A stretch of 64,000 nt of DNA. It comes from Rhodobacter sp. TJ_12 (GTDB taxonomy: Bacteria; Pseudomonadota; Alphaproteobacteria; Rhodobacterales; Rhodobacteraceae). Made by a program: the position numbers and the translations under genes. The stretch is from NCBI RefSeq assembly GCF_020023995.1, contig NZ_NRRD01000009.1:47708-111707 (forward strand). The letters run 5' to 3'. Shown here piece by piece: positions 53,403-63,250 of this stretch (positions are counted from its first letter, which is position 1; each line of letters begins with the position of its first letter). The notes under the pieces were generated by a model that saw only the letters and a list, made by a program, of their open reading frames with translations, was not told the origin of the DNA and ran no database searches.

Positions 53403-53699
53403 ATGGACCTGCCCCAACTTTCGGGTCTTTCCCCGCAAGCCGCCCCGGCCACGCATCCGGCCTCGGCCCCCGCGCCACAGGCCGCCGGGCGGGCCGAAGC
53501 TTTTGAAAGCCTTGTCGCAGCCCCCGGTGGGGCCACGGTCGAGGCGTTGTTTCAAGCTTTCGTCGTGCCCGAAGGGGGCGCCGTCGCGCCGTTGGGGGCG
53601 CAGGCCCCGGCTGCCCCGGTGCAGGCAGTTTCGGCCAGTGCGCCAAGCTTGACCGAGTCGCTTTTCGCCGCCTTCCATGCCCCGGCAGAGGGGCTGTAG
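53403..53699 (+). CDS. Small Ala/Pro-rich protein next to the EF-hand gene
   Basis: A 98-residue protein of very low complexity (Ala, Pro and Gly dominate) with no transmembrane helix and no signal peptide. Two short helices with similar core, VEALFQAFV and TESLFAAFH, resemble the SLFEAL/SLYESLF helices of the EF-hand protein encoded 180 bp upstream. AAGGAG lies 6 nt before ATG 53403, which supports real translation. No known function; possibly a partner or relic copy of the EF-hand protein's helices. Confidence 0.6.
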   Translation: MDLPQLSGLSPQAAPATHPASAPAPQAAGRAEAFESLVAAPGGATVEALFQAFVVPEGGAVAPLGAQAPAAPVQAVSASAPSLTESLFAAFHAPAEGL

Positions 53700-53833
53700 A
53701 GCCCGGTTCCCGTGCTTGGCGCTGCCTTTGCGCGCGCGCAGCGTCTGACGAATTTTCAAATAGCGTGAAATGCGGGGCCGCTATGCGCCCGGCTCGGGTT
53801 GCACCATAGAAACGTTTCCGGCAGGAAGGGCGC

Positions 53834-54532
53834 ATGGATATACGTCTTAAAGCCCTTTCGGTTCACTTGTTCACCGCCACCGGCGCTGTGCTGTCGATGC
53901 TTGCCATGCTGGCTGCGGTCGAAGAACAATGGTCACTCATGTTCCTTTGGCTGGTGGTCGCGCTGGTTGTCGACGGGATCGATGGTCCCTTGGCGCGCCG
54001 CTATGATGTCAAAGCCAACTGCCCTACCTATGACGGGGTTTTGATGGATTTGATCATCGATTACCTGACCTATGTGTTCATTCCCGCCTATGCGCTGTTC
54101 AAATCGGGGCTGTTGCCGGGCTGGACGGGGTGGCTTGCGATCATCGTCATCACCTATGCCAGCGTGGTCTATTTCTCTGACACGCGGATGAAGACCAAGG
54201 ATTGCTCTTTTTGGGGCTTTCCGGGGTGCTGGAATATGGTGGTGCTGGTGCTGTTTGCGCTCAGCCCCGGCTATTGGGTGACGCTGGGGGTTGTACTGGC
54301 GCTGACCTTGGCGATGTTCTTGCCGCTGAAGTTCATTCACCCGGTGCGTACGGCGCGCTGGCGGCCGCTGTCGCTGACGGTTGCGCTTTTGTGGACGGCC
54401 TTTGCCGCCCGCGCCGCTTGGGTCGATTTTGACGAGGGCAACTGGGCGCACTGGGGCTTGGCTATCACCTCGGTCTATTTGCTGGTGGTCGGCGTCTTGC
54501 AGCAGATCATCCCGGAACGGAACGCGGCCTAA
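53834..54532 (+). CDS. pcs: Phosphatidylcholine synthase
   Basis: A 232-residue inner-membrane CDP-alcohol phosphatidyltransferase with about seven segments. It condenses CDP-diacylglycerol with choline to phosphatidylcholine, a one-step route found in many alphaproteobacteria. The CDP-OH motif D-G-x2-A-R-x(8)-G-x3-D-x3-D reads as DGPLARRYDVK then YDGVLMDLIIDY. The long size and the SFWGFPGCWN stretch favour Pcs over other family members. AGGAAGGG precedes ATG 53834. A shared terminator separates it from convergent ileS. Confidence 0.9.
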   Translation: MDIRLKALSVHLFTATGAVLSMLAMLAAVEEQWSLMFLWLVVALVVDGIDGPLARRYDVKANCPTYDGVLMDLIIDYLTYVFIPAYALFKSGLLPGWTGWLAIIVITYASVVYFSDTRMKTKDCSFWGFPGCWNMVVLVLFALSPGYWVTLGVVLALTLAMFLPLKFIHPVRTARWRPLSLTVALLWTAFAARAAWVDFDEGNWAHWGLAITSVYLLVVGVLQQIIPERNAA

Positions 54533-54554
54533 GCCAAACGCGAGATGCAAAAGA

Positions 54555-54578
54555 AAAGGGCGCCCAAAGGCGCCCTTT
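54555..54578. terminator. Bidirectional terminator between pcs and ileS
   Basis: AAAGGGCGCC (54555-54564), loop CAAA, GGCGCCCTTT (54569-54578): a perfect 10-bp stem with A- and T-runs on its two sides. It serves both convergent genes. Confidence 0.88.
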
Positions 54579-54598
54579 CTTATTTGCTTCTTGGCAGG

Positions 54599-57502
54599 TT
54601 AGCCCAGCACATCGTTGCAGCGCTTACAGGTGTGCGGATGCGCATGGCTGCCCACATCGGGCAGGATCTTCCAGCAACGCTCGCATTTCTCGCCCTCGGC
54701 GGTTTCAAACACCACTGCGATGCCCGGCACTTCGGGCAGGCGGAAGGCTTCCGAGGGGGCCGCATCAGTGGTGAGCGACAGATCCGAGGTGATGCAGATA
54801 TCGGCGAAATCGACCGATTTCAGCACCGCTTCCAGCGCCGCGTCTTCGACATGCACGACCGGCGCGGCCTCAAGGCTGGCCCCGATCACCTTGGCCGTGC
54901 GCTGCACCTCCAGCGCAGCGGTCACGGCGCGGCGGGCACGGCGGATGCTGTCCCATTTCGCGGCCAGTTCCGGCGCGCGCCAGCTTGCGGGCGTTTCGGC
55001 GAAGTCTTCCAGATGGACCGAGTTTGCCTCGCCGGGGAAGCGGCTCAGCCAGACATCTTCCATCGTGAAGGGCAGCATCGGCGCGAGCCATTTTGTCAGC
55101 CGGTGGAACAACAGGTCCAGCACCGTGCGCGCGGCGCGGCGGCGCAGGCTGTCGGCCCCGTCGCAATAAAGCGCATCCTTGCGGATATCGAAATAGAAGG
55201 CCGACAATTCCACCGTGCAGAAGGTGAACAGCGTCTGGAACACGCCTTGGAAATCGTACGCCGTGTAGCCCGTGCGGACCGTTTCATCCAATTCGGCCAA
55301 GCGGTGCAGCACCCAGCGTTCCAGCTCGGGCATCTCTTCCGCGGGCACGGCTTCCGCTTCGCTATAGCCCGCAAGCGCGCCCAGCATGAAGCGCAGCGTG
55401 TTGCGCAGGCGGCGGTAGCTGTCGGCGGTGCCTTTCAGGATTTCTTTGCCGATCCGCAGATCGACCGTGTAATCCGATTGCGCCACCCAAAGCCGCAGAA
55501 TGTCGGCGCCATATTGGCCGATCACATCGGCGGGCGCGACGGTGTTGCCGAGCGATTTGGACATTTTCATGCCCTTTTCGTCCAGCGTGAAGCCGTGGGT
55601 CAGCACGCCCCGATAGGGCGCGCGGCCCTTGGTGGCGCAGGCTTGCAGCATCGAGGAATGGAACCAGCCGCGGTGTTGGTCGGTGCCTTCCAGATAAAGG
55701 TCCGCGATCCCGTCTTCGGTGCCATCTTCGCGGTCGCGCAGCACAAAGGCATGGGTCGAGCCGGAGTCGAACCACACATCCAGCACGTCGAAGACTTGGG
55801 TGTAATCGTCGGGGTTGACGACATTGCCCAGCACCTTTTCCTTGAAGCCCTCGGTATACCAGACATCGGCCCCGTCTTGTTCAAAGGCGGCGGCGATGCG
55901 GGCGTTCACTTCCGGGTCGCGCAGCAGGAAATCGGGATCGGTGGGTTTTGCGCCTTTTTTGGTGAAGCAGGTCAGCGGCACACCCCAAGCGCGTTGGCGC
56001 GACAGCACCCAATCCGGGCGCGATTCGATCATCGAATAAAGCCGGTTGCGCCCGGTCGCCGGGGTCCATTGCACCAGTTCGTCGATGGATTTGAGCGCGC
56101 GGGCGCGGATCGTGTCGCCATAGGTGCCCATCCCGTCATCGAGTTTTTCATCGATGGCAGCAAACCATTGCGGCGTGTTGCGGAAAATGAGCGGCGCTTT
56201 GGAACGCCACGAATGCGGGTAGGAGTGTTTCAGCTTGCCCTTAGCCAACAGCGCGCCTTGGGCGTGCAGCGCCTTGATGTTGGACACGTTCGCCGGGCCT
56301 TCCTTACCATCCGGCTGGATGATCGTTTGCCCGCCAAAGACCGGCAGATCCGCACGATAGGACCCATCAGGCTCGACGTTATAGGTCATCGGCAGGCCGA
56401 ATTTCAGGCCAAGCTGATAGTCGTCATCGCCGTGGCTCGGCGCGGTATGCACAAAGCCCGTGCCCGCATCATCGGTCACGTGATCGCCCGGCAGCATCGG
56501 CACGTCGAAGTCCCATTCGCCATTGCCGCCCTCGATGCTGGCATAGGGGTGGGCCAACTGCACGCCTTCAAATTCCGAAACCGGCACATCGCGCAACCGG
56601 CGATACATCGTTTCATCCAGCTTGGCAGCAGCCATGACTTGCGCGGCCAAAGCATCGGCCAGCACAAGGCATTCGCCGATCACGGCGGTGCTGTTTTCGG
56701 GGCGACCCGTCACCTCGTAGAGCCCATAGGCGATGTCTGGCCCATAGGCGACGGCGCGGTTTTGCGGGATCGTCCAAGGCGTGGTGGTCCAGATCACCAC
56801 CTTTGCGCCATCGAGCCCCTTGCGCGATTGGAACCGCACCCAGATCGTGTGGCTGGTGTGGTCGTGGTATTCCACTTCCGCCTCGGCCAGCGCGGTCTTT
56901 TCCACCGGCGACCACATCACAGGTTTGGAGCCTTGATAGAGCGTGCCGTTCATCAAAAGCTTCATGAACTCTTCCGCGATCACCGCTTCCGAGTGGTAAT
57001 CCATCGTCAGATAGGGCTTTTCCCATTTACCGGTGATGCCAAGGCGTTTGAATTCCTCGCGCTGGATGTCGATCCAGCCTTCGGCAAAGCGGCGGCATTC
57101 CTGGCGGAAGGCGACGGTATCCACGTCGTCTTTGTTCAGCCCTTTGGCGCGGTATTGTTCTTCGATTTTCCATTCGATCGGCAGGCCGTGGCAATCCCAG
57201 CCGGGCACATAGCGGCTGTCTTTGCCCATCATCTGCTGGCTGCGCACGATGAAATCTTTCAGGATCTTATTCAGCGCATGGCCGATGTGCAGATGCCCAT
57301 TGGCGTAGGGCGGGCCATCATGCAGCACGAAAGAGGGACGCCCCTCTTTTTCGCGCAGCCGGTCATAAATGCCGATCTTTTCCCAACGCGCAAGCCAGTC
57401 AGGCTCGCGCGTGGGCAGGTTCGCGCGCATCGGAAAGTCGGTTTCGGGCAGAAAGACAGTGTCGCGGTAATCGACGGTATTTTCGGGCGTGTCGGCGCTC
57501 AT
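54599..57502 (-). CDS. ileS: Isoleucyl-tRNA synthetase
   Basis: A 967-residue class I aminoacyl-tRNA synthetase. The HIGH-type motif is in NGHLHIGHALNK, the KMSKS loop is GMKMSKSLGNT, and the editing domain lies between. The C-terminal zinc domain carries CERC and CKRC. ATG 57502 begins MSADTPENT; an open frame continues upstream to 57568 without support. The neighbouring glpD is divergent. Confidence 0.96.
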   Translation of the reverse strand: MSADTPENTVDYRDTVFLPETDFPMRANLPTREPDWLARWEKIGIYDRLREKEGRPSFVLHDGPPYANGHLHIGHALNKILKDFIVRSQQMMGKDSRYVPGWDCHGLPIEWKIEEQYRAKGLNKDDVDTVAFRQECRRFAEGWIDIQREEFKRLGITGKWEKPYLTMDYHSEAVIAEEFMKLLMNGTLYQGSKPVMWSPVEKTALAEAEVEYHDHTSHTIWVRFQSRKGLDGAKVVIWTTTPWTIPQNRAVAYGPDIAYGLYEVTGRPENSTAVIGECLVLADALAAQVMAAAKLDETMYRRLRDVPVSEFEGVQLAHPYASIEGGNGEWDFDVPMLPGDHVTDDAGTGFVHTAPSHGDDDYQLGLKFGLPMTYNVEPDGSYRADLPVFGGQTIIQPDGKEGPANVSNIKALHAQGALLAKGKLKHSYPHSWRSKAPLIFRNTPQWFAAIDEKLDDGMGTYGDTIRARALKSIDELVQWTPATGRNRLYSMIESRPDWVLSRQRAWGVPLTCFTKKGAKPTDPDFLLRDPEVNARIAAAFEQDGADVWYTEGFKEKVLGNVVNPDDYTQVFDVLDVWFDSGSTHAFVLRDREDGTEDGIADLYLEGTDQHRGWFHSSMLQACATKGRAPYRGVLTHGFTLDEKGMKMSKSLGNTVAPADVIGQYGADILRLWVAQSDYTVDLRIGKEILKGTADSYRRLRNTLRFMLGALAGYSEAEAVPAEEMPELERWVLHRLAELDETVRTGYTAYDFQGVFQTLFTFCTVELSAFYFDIRKDALYCDGADSLRRRAARTVLDLLFHRLTKWLAPMLPFTMEDVWLSRFPGEANSVHLEDFAETPASWRAPELAAKWDSIRRARRAVTAALEVQRTAKVIGASLEAAPVVHVEDAALEAVLKSVDFADICITSDLSLTTDAAPSEAFRLPEVPGIAVVFETAEGEKCERCWKILPDVGSHAHPHTCKRCNDVLG

Positions 57503-57735
57503 CTCATATCCATTCAGGCTGGAGGGGGCGCGGCGTGCGCCCGGGGCTGGCTCATAGTGTCCCGGCAACCCTGACGCGTCAGAGCGCCGGGCCGGTAATT
57601 CGATGTATGAAGCAAAGCCCGGTCATGGGCGCGTTATAGGCGCGCGCTAAAGGGCGGGCAAGCGCGAAGCGGGCCACAGTGCCTTGCCATCACGGGCAAA
57701 AAGACGATGAATTGGGGCAAAGGGGGGCATGGCGC

Positions 57736-59307
57736 ATGGAAAAGCCGGAAATGACCGATCTTTTCGTGATCGGCGGCGGGGTGAACGGATGCGGTATTGC
57801 CCGCGATGCGGCTGGCCGGGGGCTGTCTGTCACGCTGGCCGAACAGGGCGATCTGGCGCAGGGCACGTCTTCGGCTTCGTCCAAGCTATTTCACGGCGGG
57901 CTGCGCTATCTGGAATATCTTGATTTCAAACTGGTGCGCGAGGCTTTGGCCGAACGCGAGCTGCTTTTGAAGGCGATGCCGCATATCGCCTTTCCGATGC
58001 GGTTCGTGCTGCCATACGACCCCGAGATGCGGTTTGAAAAAGGTTCGCCTGTCAGCAAATGGTTGGGGCGGGTCGCACCGTGGTGGCGTGGGCGGCGCCC
58101 GGCATGGCTGATCCGGCTGGGCCTTTTTATCTATGATCATCTAGGCGGCAAACAGGATCTGCCGCGCACGCAAAAGCTGGACCTGCGCAAAGGCAAGGCC
58201 AGCCGCAAGCAGGAAAGCTGGGGGCTGAAGCCGCGCTTTCGCAAGGGGTGGGAATATTCCGATGCCTGGGTCGATGATGCGCGGCTTGTGGTGCTGAATG
58301 CCCGCGATGCGGCGGCGCGCGGCGCCCAGGTTCTGACCCGCACCAAAGTGGTGGCGGCGCAGCGGCAGGGTGATCATTGGAAGATCATCACCGAGGGGCC
58401 GATGGGGCAAGTGACCCACCGGGCTAAAGCGCTGGTGAATGCGGCGGGGCCGTGGGTCGACGCGGTCATGCACGGCCCGCTTGCGCGACAAGGGGCGGGG
58501 CATGTGCGGTTGGTGCGCGGGGCGCATATCGTGACCAACCGGCTGTTCGCCCATGACCGCGCGCTGTTTTTGCAAGCGCCAGATGGGCGGATCATCTTCT
58601 TGCTGCCGTTTGAGCGCGATTTCACCCTGATCGGCACGACCGAGGTCGCGCAGGCCACCGCGCCCGAAACCGCAACCTGCACCGAGGCCGAGCGCGATTA
58701 CTTGATCGCTTTCGCGAACCATTACCTTGCGACACCGATCATAGCCAAAGATGTGGTGTGGTCCTTTGCTGGGGTGCGCCCGCTTTATGAAGACGGTGCC
58801 GCCTCGGCGACGGCGGCCACGCGCGATTATGTGCTGGCGCTTGATGGCGAAGGCGCCCCGCTTCTGACGATCTATGGCGGCAAGATCACCACCTATCGCC
58901 ATTTGGCACAAGCGGCGGTGGACAAGCTTGCCCCGCATTTCCCGGCCGCCAAACCGGCATGGACCGCAGGCGCGGCGCTGCCCGGCGGCGATTTCGGCTA
59001 TGGGGCGCGGGCGCTCGCTGAACGGCTTCGGGTGCGGTATCGTTTCTTGGGCGAGGCGCGCGCTTTGCGGATGGCCCATGCCTATGGCACCGATGCCTTT
59101 GAGCTTCTGGGCACGGCGACCCGTGCCCCCGACCTGGGCCGCGATTTCGGCGCGGGCCTGACCGAGGCGGAACTGCGCTGGCTCATGACCCGCGAATGGG
59201 CGCAGACGGTCGATGATGTGCTTTGGCGGCGCACGAAACTGGGGCTGCGCATGACAGATGAACAGGTGGCCGCGCTGCAGGCGTGGATGCAGCAGACACA
59301 ACATTAG
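57736..59307 (+). CDS. glpD: Aerobic glycerol-3-phosphate dehydrogenase
   Basis: A 523-residue FAD-dependent enzyme that oxidises glycerol 3-phosphate to dihydroxyacetone phosphate at the inner membrane, passing electrons to quinone. FVIGGGVNGCGIARDAAGRG binds FAD; SSASSKLFHGGLRYLEY, LLTIYGGKITTYR and the C-terminal helical domain are typical GlpD. ATG 57736 is chosen; a second ATG at 57751 is possible. glpK follows after 9 nt. No GlpR box was recognised upstream. Confidence 0.94.
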   Translation: MEKPEMTDLFVIGGGVNGCGIARDAAGRGLSVTLAEQGDLAQGTSSASSKLFHGGLRYLEYLDFKLVREALAERELLLKAMPHIAFPMRFVLPYDPEMRFEKGSPVSKWLGRVAPWWRGRRPAWLIRLGLFIYDHLGGKQDLPRTQKLDLRKGKASRKQESWGLKPRFRKGWEYSDAWVDDARLVVLNARDAAARGAQVLTRTKVVAAQRQGDHWKIITEGPMGQVTHRAKALVNAAGPWVDAVMHGPLARQGAGHVRLVRGAHIVTNRLFAHDRALFLQAPDGRIIFLLPFERDFTLIGTTEVAQATAPETATCTEAERDYLIAFANHYLATPIIAKDVVWSFAGVRPLYEDGAASATAATRDYVLALDGEGAPLLTIYGGKITTYRHLAQAAVDKLAPHFPAAKPAWTAGAALPGGDFGYGARALAERLRVRYRFLGEARALRMAHAYGTDAFELLGTATRAPDLGRDFGAGLTEAELRWLMTREWAQTVDDVLWRRTKLGLRMTDEQVAALQAWMQQTQH

Positions 59308-59316
59308 GGGGCGGCG

Positions 59317-60801
59317 ATGACGCATATTCTGGCGATCGATCAGGGCACCACCTCGACGCGGGCGATCATCTTTGATGCCGGGCTGCGCGTGATTGCCACG
59401 GCGCAAGAGGAATTTCCACAAATCTATCCGGCGCCGGGCTGGGTGGAGCATGATCCCGAAGGGATCTGGCAAACCGTGCTGTCGACCGTGCGCGGTGTGC
59501 TCTCCAAGGCGGGGCTTGTGGCCAGCGATATTGCTGCGCTGGGCATCACCAACCAACGCGAAACCACGGTGATCTGGGATCGCGCGACCGGCGCGCCAAT
59601 CCATAACGCGATTGTCTGGCAAGACCGGCGCACCGCCGAAACCTGTGCCACCCTGCGCGCCAACGGGCAAGAGCCACGCATCAGTGCAACGACCGGGCTG
59701 CTGCTGGACCCGTATTTCTCGGCCACCAAGGTGTCTTGGCTTTTGGATCACGTCCCCGGCGCGCGGGAACGGGCTTTGCGCGGCGCCTTGGCCTTTGGCA
59801 CCATCGACAGTTTCCTGATCTGGCGTCTGACAGGGGGCAAACGGCATCTGACCGATGCCACCAATGCCGCGCGCACGTTGCTGTACGACATCGGCGCGAA
59901 TGCATGGGACGACGAGATTTGCGCGCTTTTGAACCTGCCGACAAACCTGTTGCCCGAGGTGAAAGATTGCGCTGCCGACTTTGGGGTGACCGATCCATCG
60001 CTTTTCGGGGCGGAAATCCCGATCCTCGGCGTGGCAGGCGATCAACAGGCCGCCACGGTCGGACAGGCCTGTTTTACGCCCGGGATGCTTAAATCCACCT
60101 ATGGCACGGGCTGCTTTGCGCTGTTGAACACCGGGGGCGAGCGGGTGGCCTCGCAAAATCGGTTGCTCACCACCATTGCTTACAGGCTGAATGGCGAAAC
60201 CACCTATGCGCTGGAAGGCTCGATCTTCATTGCGGGCGCGGTGGTGCAATGGTTGCGCGACGGGCTGAAGATCATTGGCCATGCCGCCGAAACCCAACCT
60301 TTGGCAGAGGCGGCGGATGCCGCGCAGGGGTTGGTGCTGGTGCCTGCCTTCACCGGGCTGGGCGCGCCCTATTGGAGCCCCGAATGCCGTGGCGCGATCT
60401 TTGGGCTGACGCGCAATTCGGGGCCTGCGGAATTTGCGCGCGCCGCGCTTGAAAGCGTCGGGCTGCAAACCCGCGATCTGCTGGAGGCCATGCGGTCCGA
60501 TTGGGGCACCGCAGCCGAGGGTGTCTTGCGTGTCGATGGCGGCATGGTGGCCAGTGATTGGACGATGCAGTTTCTGGCCGATATTTTGGGCGCGCCGGTC
60601 GACCGGCCTGTGGTGACCGAAACCACCGCTTTGGGCGCGGCCTATCTGGCGGGCCTACAGGCAGGCATTTGCCCGCCGCCCGCCGAATTTGCCGAAAGCT
60701 GGGCCTTGGAGCGGCGCTTTTCGCCGCAAATGCCGCGCGCGGAGCGCAATGCCAAATATGCCCGCTGGCAGCGCGCGGTGCAGGCGGCGATGACGGTCTA
60801 G
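59317..60801 (+). CDS. glpK: Glycerol kinase
   Basis: A 494-residue FGGY kinase that phosphorylates glycerol to glycerol 3-phosphate. [17 protein letters not shown] forms the ATP phosphate-binding loop, [10 protein letters not shown] and [13 protein letters not shown] are family motifs, and GGMVASDW marks the C-terminal FGGY region. It feeds glpD directly. The start, ATG 59317, follows a G-rich ribosome site 9 nt after the glpD stop. No glycerol facilitator glpF is next to it. Confidence 0.95.
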   Translation: MTHILAIDQGTTSTRAIIFDAGLRVIATAQEEFPQIYPAPGWVEHDPEGIWQTVLSTVRGVLSKAGLVASDIAALGITNQRETTVIWDRATGAPIHNAIVWQDRRTAETCATLRANGQEPRISATTGLLLDPYFSATKVSWLLDHVPGARERALRGALAFGTIDSFLIWRLTGGKRHLTDATNAARTLLYDIGANAWDDEICALLNLPTNLLPEVKDCAADFGVTDPSLFGAEIPILGVAGDQQAATVGQACFTPGMLKSTYGTGCFALLNTGGERVASQNRLLTTIAYRLNGETTYALEGSIFIAGAVVQWLRDGLKIIGHAAETQPLAEAADAAQGLVLVPAFTGLGAPYWSPECRGAIFGLTRNSGPAEFARAALESVGLQTRDLLEAMRSDWGTAAEGVLRVDGGMVASDWTMQFLADILGAPVDRPVVTETTALGAAYLAGLQAGICPPPAEFAESWALERRFSPQMPRAERNAKYARWQRAVQAAMTV

Positions 60802-60869
60802 ACGTCTTGCGGTTGAATTGATCTTGGCGGCGCAATGGCTTACGCTGCTATGCAGCAAGGGGGAATGCG

Positions 60870-61538
60870 ATGCGCGAACCGACTGAAAAACCGATTGAAA
60901 TGCCGGGGCCCGAAGCGGTCGCGGCCTTGTTCACCGGGGCCGACGGAAGCTATCGCTTCGCCCGCTGGGGGCGGCCCATCGTGCCCATCGTTTTTGGGGT
61001 GGATGCGGCGACGCTGGCCATCGTCAAAGGGGCGACCGAGGCGGTGGTGGCCATGGCAGGCGCGCGCATGGCCGAAACCGATATGGAAATCGGCGCGAAC
61101 CTGATGATCTTTTTCTTCCGCGACTGGCAGGAGTTGCTTGAGGTGCCAAACCTCGATCAGATGATCGACGGGCTGCAAGATATCGTCGCGCGGCTGGATG
61201 ATCTGGGGGCCTCGCAATACCGTACATTCCGGTTCGACCAAGAGGGCGCGATCCGGGCTTGTTTCTGCTTTATCCGCATGGACCCGGCATTGGACGAGGT
61301 GCCCGCCGATACGATCGCGCTTAATCAGGCGGTGCAGATGATCCTGACTTGGGGCGAAAAGGCCTTTGCCACCCAAGCGCCGCTGGCGCAGGCGCAAGGC
61401 GTGGCAGTGGTGCGCCCGGAAATCGCCGCGGTGATCCGCGCAGCCTATGACCCGGTGATGCCTGCCGTCGCAACTGATCCAAGCCATGCGCTGCGGCTGG
61501 CGGCGCGTATGGCCGTGAATGGGGGGGCACAGGCATGA
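60870..61538 (+). CDS. Protein of unknown function upstream of ybgC-tolQRA
   Basis: A 222-residue soluble protein without signal peptide or membrane helix. FARWGRPIVPIVFGVD, MFFFR-type aromatic residues and a CFCFIRMDPALD stretch stand out. AAGGGGGA precedes ATG 60870. It ends in an ATGA overlap with ybgC, so it belongs to the operon leading into the Tol-Pal genes. I do not recognise the family; it may be a widespread alphaproteobacterial gene whose role is not set. Confidence 0.8.
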   Translation: MREPTEKPIEMPGPEAVAALFTGADGSYRFARWGRPIVPIVFGVDAATLAIVKGATEAVVAMAGARMAETDMEIGANLMIFFFRDWQELLEVPNLDQMIDGLQDIVARLDDLGASQYRTFRFDQEGAIRACFCFIRMDPALDEVPADTIALNQAVQMILTWGEKAFATQAPLAQAQGVAVVRPEIAAVIRAAYDPVMPAVATDPSHALRLAARMAVNGGAQA

Positions 61539-61936
61539 CCCACAAGTTTTCGATCCGCGTCTATTACGAAGATACCGACCTTGCGGGCATCGTCTATTAC
61601 GCCAATTACCTGAAATTCATCGAACGCGGCCGGTCCGAATGGGTCCGCGCGTTGGGCCTTGACCAAGTGGCGATGAAGCGCGATCACGGGATGGTGTTCG
61701 CCGTGCGCCGGGTGGAGGCGGACTACCTCAAACCCGCGAAATTCGATGACGAGCTGACCGTCACCACCGCGCTTTTGGCCGAAACAGGCGCGCGTTTGGT
61801 TCTGGAACAAGCGGTTTGGCGCGGCGCCGAAAAGCTGTTTTCCGCCCATGTGACGCTGGTTTGCCTGAATGAAGCCGGCGCGGCGGCGCGGCTTCCCGCC
61901 GATGTGCGGCACAAAATATCCCCTTCGGTGCATTAA
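61535..61936 (+). CDS. ybgC: Acyl-CoA thioesterase YbgC, Tol-Pal associated
   Basis: A 133-residue hot-dog fold thioesterase. The catalytic motif YYEDTDLAGIVYYANY carries the Asp at residue 15. YbgC is the usual first gene of tol-pal operons and is thought to act on acyl-CoA or acyl-ACP near the inner membrane. The start overlaps the preceding stop. tolQ starts 121 nt after it. Confidence 0.93.
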   Translation: MTHKFSIRVYYEDTDLAGIVYYANYLKFIERGRSEWVRALGLDQVAMKRDHGMVFAVRRVEADYLKPAKFDDELTVTTALLAETGARLVLEQAVWRGAEKLFSAHVTLVCLNEAGAAARLPADVRHKISPSVH

Positions 61937-62057
61937 TACGGCCAAAGCGCCGCTTTGCGGGGGCAAATGACGTAGTTGTTATGGCGCGGGCCCTCAATAT
62001 CCGGTAGAGTCATTGCTAATGAGGCCCGATAACGCGGCCCGTATGAGAGCAGTGACC

Positions 62058-62753
62058 ATGGACCAGCAAACCCTTGCGATGGCGCAGGAGATGGATTTCT
62101 CTTTGCTTGCGCTTTTTCTGCGCGCCTCGCTGACCGTCAAACTTGTTATGATCGTGCTTACCTTGGCCAGCTTCTGGTCGTGGTCGATCATGATCCGCAA
62201 ATATATCACCTTCCGTGCGGCGCGCGCCGAGGCCGAGGCCTTTGACCGCGCCTTTTGGTCGGGCGAGCCGCTCGATGAGCTTTTCGACCAGATCGGCCCC
62301 GCGCCGGAGGGGGCGTCGCAGCGCATCTTTGCCGCCGGCATGATGGAATGGCGCCGCAGCCATCGCCATGACGGTGAACTCATCACCGGCGCGCAGGCGC
62401 GGATCGAACGCTCGATGGATGTGGCGATCGCGAAAGAGGGCGAGGCGCTGAACGCGGGCCTCAGCTTCTTGGCCACGGTGGGCTCCACCGCGCCCTTCAT
62501 CGGCCTGTTTGGCACGGTTTGGGGGATCAAGGTCGCCTTCGAGGAGATCGCGATTTCGCAAAACACCTCGCTTGCCGTCGTGGCGCCGGGCATTTCCGAA
62601 GCTTTGGTGGCGACCGCCATCGGCCTTGTGGCCGCAATTCCGGCCGTGGTCGCCTATAACAAGTTTTCGTCGGATGCCGACAAGATCACCTCGGGCTATG
62701 AGGCCTTTGCCGATGAATTCTCCACCATCTTGTCGCGCCAGTTGGACGCCTGA
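62058..62753 (+). CDS. tolQ: Tol-Pal system inner-membrane protein TolQ
   Basis: A 231-residue inner-membrane protein with three segments, homologous to MotA/ExbB. ATVGSTAPFIGLFGTVWGI and PGISEALVATAIGLVAAIPAV are the two proton-channel segments; the large cytoplasmic loop lies between the first and second helices. It harvests the proton gradient with TolR. ATG 62058 is chosen; ATG 62043 and 62013 are in frame upstream. Confidence 0.94.
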   Translation: MDQQTLAMAQEMDFSLLALFLRASLTVKLVMIVLTLASFWSWSIMIRKYITFRAARAEAEAFDRAFWSGEPLDELFDQIGPAPEGASQRIFAAGMMEWRRSHRHDGELITGAQARIERSMDVAIAKEGEALNAGLSFLATVGSTAPFIGLFGTVWGIKVAFEEIAISQNTSLAVVAPGISEALVATAIGLVAAIPAVVAYNKFSSDADKITSGYEAFADEFSTILSRQLDA

Positions 62754-62756
62754 TCC

Positions 62757-63242
62757 ATGGGCGCGGGGGTGATGAAAAAGCACGGCGGCGCTGCGCGGCG
62801 TCGCCGGGGTGGCAAGGGCAAACATGCTGTCATGGCAGAAATCAACGTCACCCCGATGGTGGATGTGATGCTGGTGCTGCTGATCATTTTCATGGTGGCA
62901 GCCCCGATGATGACGGTGGGGGTGCCGCTCGAACTGCCGAAGACGGCGGCCAAGGCGGTGCCGACGGAACAAGAAGAGCCTCTGGCAGTGTCATTGGAGC
63001 TGGATGGCACGGTGTCGCTGATGAACAGCGATGTGCCCGAGGAGGAGCTTGTCGACCGGTTGCGCGCGATTGCGGCGGAACGCGACAGCACCAAGGTCTA
63101 TCTGCGCGCCGATGGCGGCATCGAATATGCGCGCGTTGTGCAGGTGATGGGGGCGCTCAATGCGGGCGGCTTCAATGACATTATTCTTGTCACCGATCCG
63201 GGCGGGCCGAGTTTGACGGGCAACGCTGCGGCGGGGAACTGA
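62757..63242 (+). CDS. tolR: Tol-Pal system protein TolR
   Basis: A 161-residue ExbD-like protein. One transmembrane helix contains the essential Asp in TPMVDVMLVLLIIF, then a periplasmic domain. An unusually basic start (AARRRRGGKGK) precedes it. It begins 3 nt after the tolQ stop and pairs with it as the proton-driven motor. Confidence 0.93.
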   Translation: MGAGVMKKHGGAARRRRGGKGKHAVMAEINVTPMVDVMLVLLIIFMVAAPMMTVGVPLELPKTAAKAVPTEQEEPLAVSLELDGTVSLMNSDVPEEELVDRLRAIAAERDSTKVYLRADGGIEYARVVQVMGALNAGGFNDIILVTDPGGPSLTGNAAAGN

Positions 63243-63250
63243 GGCGCATC

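Noticed and set aside
54545..57574. A 1009-codon open frame on the plus strand
   Set aside because: Antisense to ileS, His/Arg/Gln-rich composition typical of reverse frames of GC-rich genes; ileS motifs on the other strand are unmistakable.
58141..60468. A 775-codon open frame on the minus strand
   Set aside because: Antisense to glpD and glpK, no family features, Arg/Gly/His-rich shadow.
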